A DNA stretch of 5,188 nt, taken from the NCBI GenBank assembly GCA_027063545.1, contig JAMORN010000192.1:1-5188 (forward strand), given 5' to 3'. Below are positions 1 to 5,188 of the stretch, in pieces (the first letter of the stretch is position 1; each line of letters opens with the position of its first letter). Below the pieces are notes generated by a model. The model worked only from the letters and a program-made list of their open reading frames with translations, ran no database searches and was not told the origin of the DNA. The translations under genes and the position numbers were made by a program. The DNA is from JAMORN01 sp027063545 [NCBI: bacterium] (GTDB lineage: Bacteria > JAMORN01).

Positions 1-968
1 ATCCCAGTACCTTCCTCCATTGTAACAAAATCAGCAACAGTTACAAAAAATGCCTTTTTATCTACTGGAACATAATCAAAAAGTCTTTCATATTCCTTAT
101 ATTCTAAGTCTTTTCCTTTAAACTCTTTTAAAATTTTATATTCTTCATTAATTATTGAAAGCCTTTTCTTGGCAAGAACATATTTTTCTCCTACAAAAGG
201 TGTTTCCTTCCCATCTTTTCCACCTGTAATCTCTATTAAAACATAATCTTCTTCCCCATTAACTGCAATTGCAACATTTGAAATCAAAGTCCAAGGAGTT
301 GTTGTCCAAATTAAATAGTAATAATCCCCATCTTTTGCCTTTAATTTAACATATAAGGCTAAATCTTTTACCTCTTTATATCCTTGAGCAACCTCATGAG
401 ATGAAAGAGATGTCCCACATCTTGGACAATAAGGAGTTATCTTATATCCTTCATATAAAAGACCTTTATTATATATCTCTTTAATTGCCCACCATAGACT
501 TTCTATATAAGAGTTATCCAAAGTAACGTATGGATTATCTAAATCAATCCAAAACCCAATTCTTTTTGTTATCTTCTCCCATTCCTCTTTATACTTAAAA
601 ACAGATTCCCTACATTTTTGATTAAATTTATCTATTCCATATTCCTCTATCTGTTCTTTATTTGTTATACCAAGTTCCTTTTCTACTTCAATCTCAACAG
701 GAAGTCCATGAGTATCCCAACCACCTTTTCTTTCAACTCTATAACCTTTCATTGTTTTATATCTACAAACAATATCCTTTAAAGTCCTACTCTGAACATG
801 ATGAACACCAGGCCTTCCATTTGCAGTTGGAGGTCCCTCATAAAAAACAAAAGGCTCTTTTCTTTGATCTACACTTTTTTTAAATATATCATTCTCTTCC
901 CAAAATTTTAAAACTTCCTCCTCTAAGGTCTTAACAGGAGTATTAGCTTTTATTTCTCTATATACCAT
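1..968 (-). CDS. ileS: Isoleucyl-tRNA synthetase, type 2 (eukaryote-like), N-terminal 322 residues; 3' end beyond window
   Basis: Cytoplasmic class I aminoacyl-tRNA synthetase that charges tRNA-Ile with isoleucine. The visible part holds the first half of the Rossmann catalytic domain and the start of the CP1 editing insertion. Landmarks are FYEGPPTANG (residues 42-51), the class I signature position as GVHH (54-57), GWDTHGLPVE (83-92), the zinc-ribbon-like CPRCG (181-185) followed by SSHEVAQGY, and the threonine-rich editing motif WTTTPWT (221-227). The KMSKS loop and anticodon-binding domain are off the window. The wording is that of the type 2 IleRS clade rather than the E. coli type 1 enzyme. 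GVHH instead of HxGH is the notable oddity (see findings). The ATG at 968 is chosen because an AAAAAGGAG Shine-Dalgarno lies 9 nt upstream and the N-terminus aligns with the family. It follows the phosphorylase gene by 28 nt. There is no room for a T-box leader. The identification is essentially certain. Confidence 0.97.
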   Translation of the reverse strand, partial: MVYREIKANTPVKTLEEEVLKFWEENDIFKKSVDQRKEPFVFYEGPPTANGRPGVHHVQSRTLKDIVCRYKTMKGYRVERKGGWDTHGLPVEIEVEKELGITNKEQIEEYGIDKFNQKCRESVFKYKEEWEKITKRIGFWIDLDNPYVTLDNSYIESLWWAIKEIYNKGLLYEGYKITPYCPRCGTSLSSHEVAQGYKEVKDLALYVKLKAKDGDYYYLIWTTTPWTLISNVAIAVNGEEDYVLIEITGGKDGKETPFVGEKYVLAKKRLSIINEEYKILKEFKGKDLEYKEYERLFDYVPVDKKAFFVTVADFVTMEEGTG

Positions 969-977
969 AAAATAATT

Positions 978-986
978 CTCCTTTTT
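978..986 (-). promoter_or_regulatory. Ribosome binding site of ileS
   Basis: AAAAAGGAG on the minus strand, 9 nt before the ileS ATG. It lies in the 28-nt gap after the phosphorylase stop and follows a run of ten A residues (T989-T998 on the plus strand). No hairpin sits before the run, so I do not read it as a terminator. Confidence 0.8.
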
Positions 987-996
987 CGTTTTTTTT

Positions 997-1818
997 TTAT
1001 AATCTTCTTAACACACCTTTTATAACCTTAACAAGCTTAGGTTCTGCTTTATTTGCTGCTTCTATAACCATCTCTAATGTTAATGGCTCTAAAGCATCTG
1101 GAAGTCCCATATCTGTTATTACTGAAAATGCTAAAACTCTTAAACCGCTATGAATAGCAACAATTACTTCTGGTATTGTACTCATTCCAACAGCATCTGC
1201 GCCTACCATTCTTAACATTCTATATTCTGCCCTTGTTTCTAAAGATGGTCCTGTAACCCCAACATAAACACCTTTTTTAATATAAATATTTTCTTCTAAA
1301 GCAGCTTCTATTGCTAATTTTATCAACTCTTTATCATATACCTCACTCATATCAGGGAATCTTACACCTAGTCTATCATCGTTAGGACCAATTAAAGGAT
1401 TGGGCATAAAAAAACCTATGTGATCTTCTATTACCATTAAATCGCCTCTTTCAAATTGTGGATTTAATCCCCCTGCTGCATTTGAAACTATTAAAATATC
1501 TATTCCTAAAGCCTTTAAAACTCTTACTGGAAATGTAATTTCATTTGTTGAATATCCTTCATATAAGTGAAATCTTCCTTGAAGTATTATCACTTCTTTT
1601 CCTTCTATTTCTCCAATAATCAATTTACCTTCATGAGATTCAACTGTTGGTTTCACAAAATTAGGGATTTCTTTATATGATATTTCATATTTTATTTTAA
1701 CATCATTAACTAAAGCACCTAGTCCTGTACCCAAGATTATACCTATTTTGGCATTTATTTGTCCAACTTTAGATAAAATAACCTTTTTACTTTCTTGAAT
1801 TTGCTCATATAATTTCAT
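997..1818 (-). CDS. punA: Purine nucleoside phosphorylase, trimeric PunA/human-PNP family, with altered base-binding residues
   Basis: Cytoplasmic enzyme of purine salvage that cleaves a purine (deoxy)nucleoside with phosphate to the free base and (deoxy)ribose-1-phosphate. The 273 residues match the usual length. Family landmarks in order are GTGLG (30-34, phosphate loop), SHEGKL with His62 (human His64), GRFHLYEGY (81-89, human Arg84/His86/Tyr88), NAAGG (113-117, human Asn115), TGPSLETRAE (189-198, Glu194 = human Glu201) and VGMSTIPEV (210-218, Met212 = human Met219). After these comes VITDMG. Asp236 stands at human Asn243, the residue that reads the 6-position of the base. In my hand alignment Leu248 stands at human His257, which contacts the ribose 5'-OH. 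Both changes are in the direction of methylthioadenosine phosphorylase, so a 6-aminopurine substrate is possible. MTAP's second aspartate (TDYD) is absent, being Gly238 here. The start is well supported by AGGAGG 6 nt upstream. The family is certain; the substrate is not. Confidence 0.97.
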   Translation of the reverse strand: MKLYEQIQESKKVILSKVGQINAKIGIILGTGLGALVNDVKIKYEISYKEIPNFVKPTVESHEGKLIIGEIEGKEVIILQGRFHLYEGYSTNEITFPVRVLKALGIDILIVSNAAGGLNPQFERGDLMVIEDHIGFFMPNPLIGPNDDRLGVRFPDMSEVYDKELIKLAIEAALEENIYIKKGVYVGVTGPSLETRAEYRMLRMVGADAVGMSTIPEVIVAIHSGLRVLAFSVITDMGLPDALEPLTLEMVIEAANKAEPKLVKVIKGVLRRL

Positions 1819-1894
1819 CGTTAACCTCCTATATATAATAGGGTATTTTTTTAAGTTTATTAAAAATAATAATTTATAGAATGTTTTAAAAATA
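1819..1894. other. 76-nt intergenic spacer, the longest in the window; possible internal promoter region
   Basis: This gap separates the YggU stop from the phosphorylase start and is almost pure A/T apart from the ribosome binding site and one CCC. It contains TATAAA- and TATTAT-like hexamers on the minus strand. None has a convincing -35 partner at 16-18 nt that would leave the ribosome binding site inside the transcript. No stem-loop followed by T residues is visible in the direction of transcription. It is the most likely place for a secondary promoter or mRNA processing site, but the sequence does not prove one. Confidence 0.3.
1825..1830 (-). promoter_or_regulatory. Strong ribosome binding site of the phosphorylase gene
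   Basis: AGGAGG on the minus strand, continuing to AGGAGGT, 6 nt before the ATG at 1818. It is the best Shine-Dalgarno in the window. This fits a gene separated from the tightly coupled cluster upstream, which cannot rely on translational coupling. Confidence 0.85.
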
Positions 1895-2152
1895 TTATTT
1901 TTGAGAGATTATATCAAAAAAAAGTTTCTCATTAATATTAATATCAAGTAATTTATTCCTTGACTTTTCACCTTTTACTATATTAATATCTTTTTTTTTA
2001 ATATTAAAAACTTTAGAAAGAAAATTTATTAATCTTTTATTTGCCTTACCATCTTGAGGGGGAGAAGCAACCTTTACTTTTAATATATTATCTCTATATT
2101 CAACTATTTGATCTTTTGAAGCCCCGGGAATTACCTTAACTTGAATTCTCAT
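1895..2152 (-). CDS. yggU: DUF167 / YggU family small protein
   Basis: Small soluble protein of 85 residues belonging to the DUF167 (YggU/UPF0235) family, whose biochemical role is not established. Recognisable family features are the N-terminal strand VKVIPGASKDQI (5-16), LKVKVASPPQDGKANKRLI (24-42, the PPxDGKAN signature of the family) and a C-terminal IVKGEKSRNKLLDI (58-71), equivalent to the usual 'I.sG..sr.K...i'. Length is close to that of other short members. The gene starts 10 nt after the YggT stop with only a weak GAGA-type ribosome binding site, so translational coupling to YggT is likely. The reading frame contains a run of nine A residues (minus strand, plus coordinates 1991-1999) that encodes Lys52-54 and leaves the frame intact. 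It completes the yggS-yggT-yggU order known from many bacteria. Family assignment is firm; function is unknown. Confidence 0.94.
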   Translation of the reverse strand: MRIQVKVIPGASKDQIVEYRDNILKVKVASPPQDGKANKRLINFLSKVFNIKKKDINIVKGEKSRNKLLDININEKLFFDIISQK

Positions 2153-2162
2153 TTTATATTCT

Positions 2163-2447
2163 CTAAAATCCCATTAAAATTGATAAAAAATATTTCAAAA
2201 CTTCAACTATCATAAGAGCTATCATTGGCGAAAAATCAATCATCCCTATATTAGTGGGAATAAATTTTCTTATATAATCTAAAAAAGGTTCTGTAATATC
2301 AAACAAAAATCTTAAAACTTTATTGCCATTATACAATTCCTCCTTAGGAATAACCCAGCTTAACAAAACAGATAGAAAAAGAATTATTTCATAGAATGTT
2401 AGTAATTGATATATGCTATAAAAGATAATCATAAGAAAACTATACAT
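2163..2447 (-). CDS. yggT: YggT family integral membrane protein
   Basis: Inner-membrane protein of 94 residues with a single YggT repeat. A hydrophobic segment at about residues 4-32 ends in LLSWVIP. A cytosolic/periplasmic loop then carries the family signature VLRFLFDITEPFLDYIRKFIP (44-64), followed by IDFSP (70-74), which opens the second membrane segment (about 72-92). Homologues are linked to osmotic tolerance in E. coli and to envelope or thylakoid organisation elsewhere, but no molecular activity is established. The frame is open ten residues further upstream (ATG at 2477). I prefer the ATG at 2447 because GGAG lies 9 nt before it, the overlap with the yggS stop becomes a compact 8 nt (ATGTATAG), and the protein then begins directly with its hydrophobic segment as family members do. 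Expression is presumably coupled to yggS. Confidence 0.92.
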   Translation of the reverse strand: MYSFLMIIFYSIYQLLTFYEIILFLSVLLSWVIPKEELYNGNKVLRFLFDITEPFLDYIRKFIPTNIGMIDFSPMIALMIVEVLKYFLSILMGF

Positions 2448-3138
2448 ATTTTCTATCTCCGAATATGTATGTCCCAACTCTTATCATCGTAGACCCTTCA
2501 TCCAAAGCAATCCTATAATCCCCACTCATACCCATTGACAATTCTTTAAAATATGAAGGAGTACTGTATGCTTTCTTTAATTCTTCTAAAAGAAGTCTTA
2601 AGCTTCTAAATTCCTCTTTTATAATATTTTTATCTTCAGTATACGTAGCTATAGTCATAAGTCCTATAACCTCAATATTAGGTAATTCAATTATCTTAGG
2701 AAATTCTTCTTTTAAAACTTCAGGGTTATAACCATATTTACTTAAATCCTTTGAAACTTTTACCTCTAATAATACCTTTATAATTTTATTTTCTCTTTGT
2801 GCATACGAAGAAACCTTTTGAGCTATCTTTAAACTATCTATAGAATGAATATAATCACTTAAAATAACAGCTTTTTTAGCTTTATTTGTTTGTAAATGAC
2901 CTATTAAATGAATATTTATATCATAATTATTGAAAAAATCAACTTTTGAAGATAATTCTTGAACTCTTGACTCCCCCACATCTTTAAGACCAGCTTCAAG
3001 TGCGATTCTTATTCTTTCAGTATCAACAGTTTTTGTAACACCTATAAGTTTTGCATTATATTTTGAAGTTAACGTTAATAGTTCCTTTGTTCTACTCTCT
3101 ATTCTCTGATATATTCCCTTCATATCCATATTTCCCAT
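2440..3138 (-). CDS. yggS: PLP-homeostasis protein, YggS/PLPBP (COG0325) family
   Basis: Cytoplasmic single-domain alanine-racemase-fold protein that binds pyridoxal 5'-phosphate without a known catalytic reaction. Homologues buffer PLP and affect amino-acid and keto-acid pools. The 232 residues match the family. Key features are LIGVTKTV with the PLP Schiff-base Lys36, VGESRVQEL (54-62), IHLIGHLQTNKAKKAV for the usual 'WHFIGHLQsNK', IHSIDSLKIA, LLEVKVSKDLSKYG, VIGLMTIAT, LSMGMSGDYRIALDEGSTMIRVGTYIFG. These last include the Ser/Met and Gly/Thr residues that hold the cofactor phosphate. Ser57 replaces the usual Asn of the 'GEN' motif, a mild variation. The 5' end overlaps the sigma-factor gene. 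Three in-frame ATGs (3138, 3129, 3123) are possible and none has a strong ribosome binding site. The one at 3123 has a weak GGGA 9 nt upstream and would give 227 residues. The 3' end overlaps yggT by 8 nt. Confidence 0.96.
   Translation of the reverse strand: MGNMDMKGIYQRIESRTKELLTLTSKYNAKLIGVTKTVDTERIRIALEAGLKDVGESRVQELSSKVDFFNNYDINIHLIGHLQTNKAKKAVILSDYIHSIDSLKIAQKVSSYAQRENKIIKVLLEVKVSKDLSKYGYNPEVLKEEFPKIIELPNIEVIGLMTIATYTEDKNIIKEEFRSLRLLLEELKKAYSTPSYFKELSMGMSGDYRIALDEGSTMIRVGTYIFGDRKYV
2457..2460 (-). promoter_or_regulatory. Ribosome binding site that decides the yggT start
   Basis: GGAG on the minus strand, inside the last codons of yggS and 9 nt upstream of the ATG at 2447. No comparable motif precedes the in-frame ATG at 2477, so the shorter YggT start is favoured. 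Confidence 0.65.
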
Positions 3139-3982
3139 TTAAGGCATCAAAAAGTTTTCTTAATGCCCTCTTTTTTAATTGCCTAACTCTTTCCTTACTA
3201 AGAGATAACTCTTTTGCAATTTGCTCTAATGTATAACTTTGAGGTGTATTTAACCCATAATATAATTCTATTATTCTTCTTTCTCTAACATCTAATACCT
3301 CAGAAAGTAATTTATCAATTGTTTCTCTAATTTCGTTTAGAATTGCTATATCTTCCTGTTCTGGAGGGATACTTATAACTTCTAATAGTCTCAATTGATT
3401 ATCATCTTCATCTCTACTGATAGGATTTTCCATACTCTGTATATTTTTTTCAGAATGTATACGAAGTATATCATCTCTTACATCCTTAAACTCTTCTTCT
3501 TCTAATGTTTTATTAAAATCCTGATTATTCTCTTTTAATCTTCTTAAAAATTTTCTATATATGGCCCTTTTATTAGTTGGTATTCTTAGAACGTCTAATT
3601 CTTCAGAAATTAATTGTTCTATAGATTGACGAATCCAGTGTACCGCATAGGATAAAAATTTTACATGGGAAGTTGTATCATATTTTTCTGCAGCTTTTAA
3701 TAGCCCTATTACTCCAGCTATAAGTTTTTCTATATAAGGGATCTTCTCATTAGCGAGTTTATTATATTGATTCACTACCATAACAATAAATTTTATATTA
3801 GAACCTATTAACTTTTCTCTTGCTTCTTTATCCTTAGGATTTTTCTGAATCCTTTTTACAAGTTCAATTTGTTCTTCCTCAGATAAAATTGAATACTTAG
3901 AGGTTATTTTATCTATCATTTTTTGAGCTTCTGGAGGTATGTTATAATATGTTGAATTATATTGTAATTTTTTATTTGCCAT
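3092..3982 (-). CDS. RNA polymerase sigma-70 family factor, RpoD/RpoS-like without region 1.1
   Basis: Promoter-recognition subunit of RNA polymerase, 296 residues. Region 1.2 is near residues 31-46 (SILSEEEQIELVKRI) and regions 2.1-2.2 at about 53-100 (LIGSNIKFIVMVVNQY, IAGVIGLLKAAEKYD). Regions 2.3-2.4 run from about 101 to 135 (KFLSYAVHWIRQSIEQLI, LRIP), then region 3 with the 3.2 finger around NPISRDEDDNQL (187-198). Region 4 lies at about 222-280, with helix-turn-helix TLEQIAKELSLSKERVRQL (251-270). Acidic region 1.1 and the long non-conserved insertion of housekeeping RpoD are missing, as in group 2 factors or minimal SigA proteins. Relative to E. coli sigma-70, the -35 readers Glu585, Arg588 and Gln589 are kept (265, 268, 269), but several -10 readers differ (see findings). 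The ATG at 3982 has AAGGAG 10 nt upstream. It follows the foldase stop by 18 nt and overlaps yggS. I cannot tell whether it is the main or an alternative sigma factor. Confidence 0.95.
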   Translation of the reverse strand: MANKKLQYNSTYYNIPPEAQKMIDKITSKYSILSEEEQIELVKRIQKNPKDKEAREKLIGSNIKFIVMVVNQYNKLANEKIPYIEKLIAGVIGLLKAAEKYDTTSHVKFLSYAVHWIRQSIEQLISEELDVLRIPTNKRAIYRKFLRRLKENNQDFNKTLEEEEFKDVRDDILRIHSEKNIQSMENPISRDEDDNQLRLLEVISIPPEQEDIAILNEIRETIDKLLSEVLDVRERRIIELYYGLNTPQSYTLEQIAKELSLSKERVRQLKKRALRKLFDALNGKYGYEGNISENRE

Positions 3983-3992
3983 AATTTTTCAA

Positions 3993-3998
3993 CTCCTT
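3993..3998 (-). promoter_or_regulatory. Ribosome binding site of the sigma-factor gene
   Basis: AAGGAG on the minus strand, 10 nt before the ATG at 3982 and within the 18-nt gap after the foldase stop codon. It fixes the sigma start and shows that the factor is translated from the same message as the foldase unless a promoter lies inside the foldase gene. Confidence 0.75.
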
Positions 3999-4000
3999 GA

Positions 4001-5188
4001 TTAATAATATAAATATCTATAATCCTTTACCTCGGAGTTCAATCTAAGATTATTATACCATCTATCAAAGAATTTTTGTTGTCTCTTTAATAAGAGTCTC
4101 TTTAAATTTTCTTTTACTTCAATTACTTTTGTACTATCTAATGATCCTTTATATATTCTTTTGATTATAAATACCCCATCACGGCCATATACAGGCTTTT
4201 TTGCTAACTGATTTTCTTTTAAAAGGAAACCTACAGCTTGAAATTCTGTATTTGATCCTACAGCCATTAAATAGTCATATTTTGTTACTTCTTGAGGATT
4301 TTCAAAATAATAAGCTATAGAATCTTTATTACCCCAACTTTCTAAAGATATATTCTTCTTTTTAATTTTTTCTAATACATTTAAAGCATACTTATAAGCT
4401 AATTCCTTTCTCTTTTCTTCTTTTAGGATTGTCTCTATATATGGTTTAACCTCATCAAATGTTAAATATCCTTCACCTTTTCTCCCAATTATTCTAAAAA
4501 CGAATAAAGAATTTGGACCTTCTAAAACTTCTGAAACCTCTCCTATTTTACCTTTAGATATAAAAGGATTTATTCCATCTACAAAGCCAACTTTAGGAAT
4601 CATATTACCTATTTCAAAATATCCTGTAGTATCTAGTAAAGTTTTTATTTTTACAATATTATCAGAATTTAAGATATATCTTAAACTATCTAAATATTCA
4701 GTAATAGAATCCCTAGTATCCGGAGTCATTCTTATAGACATAAATATTTCACCAACCCTATATAGATTAATAGTATCAATGCTATCCTTTGCAAGTGTAT
4801 CTACCTTAACTTTTTTATCTAAAAGAGTATATAGATAAAGGCCTTTATATCCATATATAGGCCCATAAATTTCCCCTATTTTTAAAGAATCTATAATAAC
4901 TCTTATTCTTAAGGGCAAATCTTTTTCTGACTTATATCCTAAATCACCTCCTGTAGAATCAAAATCTGAAGCATCAGAATAATCTTTTGCTAAATCTAGA
5001 AATTTTTCGCCTTCTTTAAATCTCTTTTTTATTTCGTCTACATCTTTTAATACTAAAAGAGTGTCTCTTTTTGACGGAAGTTTTGGAACTTTTATAAAAG
5101 CCAAATTTACCCTTTCTTTTGTTTTGTAATCTTCTTTGTGTTTTTGGTAGTATGTTCTTAATTCCCTATCAGAAATCTTTATAGTATC
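4001..5188 (-). CDS. PpiD/SurA-like parvulin-family foldase, C-terminal 395 residues; 5' end beyond window
   Basis: Likely periplasmic or membrane-anchored folding helper of the SurA/PpiD/PrsA class; the N-terminal signal or anchor is off the window. The frame stays open to the right edge, and its first visible residues (ISDRELRTYYQKHKEDYKTK) are the typical lead-in to a PPIC domain. The TTG at 5104 is therefore an internal codon, not the start. Domain 1 is a PPIC module at about residues 27-124 of the visible part, with FLDLAKDYSD, TGGDLGY (79-85) and IGEIYGPI (104-111). A second degenerate PPIC-like module lies around 144-237 (KIGEVSEVLEGPNSLFVFRI), followed by FDEVKPYI and a charged helix. 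A third partial repeat (VYGRDGVFIIKRI, 333-345) precedes the basic helical C-terminus. Domain 1 lacks both conserved parvulin histidines (Phe31 and Tyr118 instead) and the Cys/Asp position (Ala73). Chaperone activity without proline isomerisation is plausible. The gene is separated from the sigma gene by 18 nt. Confidence 0.9.
   Translation of the reverse strand, partial: DTIKISDRELRTYYQKHKEDYKTKERVNLAFIKVPKLPSKRDTLLVLKDVDEIKKRFKEGEKFLDLAKDYSDASDFDSTGGDLGYKSEKDLPLRIRVIIDSLKIGEIYGPIYGYKGLYLYTLLDKKVKVDTLAKDSIDTINLYRVGEIFMSIRMTPDTRDSITEYLDSLRYILNSDNIVKIKTLLDTTGYFEIGNMIPKVGFVDGINPFISKGKIGEVSEVLEGPNSLFVFRIIGRKGEGYLTFDEVKPYIETILKEEKRKELAYKYALNVLEKIKKKNISLESWGNKDSIAYYFENPQEVTKYDYLMAVGSNTEFQAVGFLLKENQLAKKPVYGRDGVFIIKRIYKGSLDSTKVIEVKENLKRLLLKRQQKFFDRWYNNLRLNSEVKDYRYLYY

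Noticed and set aside
662-883. Plus-strand reading frame of 73 codons
   Set aside because: It lies antisense to the conserved catalytic core of ileS, resembles no protein family and has no supporting ribosome binding site.
989-998. Run of ten A residues (minus strand) after the phosphorylase stop, considered as part of a terminator
   Set aside because: On the transcribed strand it is A rather than U, no GC-rich stem precedes it, and the ileS ribosome binding site follows at once.
1835-1863. Possible promoter TTAATA, 17-nt spacer, TATTAT upstream of the phosphorylase gene
   Set aside because: A transcript from it would begin inside the AGGAGG ribosome binding site, and such hexamers are expected by chance in sequence this AT-rich.
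1886-1903. Near-palindromic AT stretch (AAAATATTATTTTT type) at the yggU end
   Set aside because: It has no loop and no G/C pairs, so it is low-complexity sequence rather than a supported hairpin or operator.
2448-2477. Longer YggT start at 2477 adding ten residues (MGHTYSEIEN)
   Set aside because: The extra residues are polar and unlike family N-termini. The ATG at 2447 has GGAG at good spacing and a compact overlap with the yggS stop.
3051-3236. Plus-strand reading frame of 61 codons across the sigma/yggS overlap
   Set aside because: It is the complement of well-conserved coding sequence (sigma region 4.2 and the YggS N-terminus), and its composition is that expected from an antisense shadow.
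5102-5104. TTG as a possible start codon of the foldase gene (MAFIKVP)
   Set aside because: The same frame is open for 28 more codons to the window edge and encodes the family-typical ISDRELRTYYQKH lead-in, so the gene is truncated by the window.

Overview
This window is a compact, strongly AT-rich bacterial segment. All seven genes lie on the minus strand, so they are read from the right edge to the left edge. In transcription order they are: a periplasmic/extracytoplasmic parvulin-family foldase whose 5' end is off the window; a sigma-70 family factor; the YggS, YggT and YggU/DUF167 genes in the classic order; a trimeric-type purine nucleoside phosphorylase; and isoleucyl-tRNA synthetase, whose 3' part is off the window. 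No RNA gene, mobile element, CRISPR array or clear intrinsic terminator was found.

Gaps along the row are 18 nt, an overlap of 32-47 nt, an overlap of 8 nt, 10 nt, 76 nt and 28 nt. This looks like one transcription unit, with the 76-nt spacer before the phosphorylase as the only place where a second promoter could plausibly sit. No stretch above 80 bases lacks a gene. The content is housekeeping: protein folding outside the cytoplasm, transcription initiation, PLP homeostasis, an integral membrane protein, purine salvage and tRNA charging.

The organism cannot be named from this window. The low G+C, Lys/Ile/Glu-rich proteins, an IleRS of the eukaryote-like type 2 with a GVHH active-site signature, and a sigma factor with the 'RIPTNK' and 'RQLKKRA' wording recall the Bacteroidetes/FCB group or a candidate phylum such as WOR-3. 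This is a low-confidence inference from remembered family sequences.

No new multi-gene system is evident. The interest lies in altered key residues in otherwise ordinary proteins. IleRS has positions 1 and 3 of the HxGH motif swapped. The phosphorylase carries Asp and Leu where human PNP has Asn243 and His257. The foldase has lost both parvulin histidines and the Cys/Asp position. The sigma factor has several changes in its -10-reading surface while its -35-reading helix is conserved.
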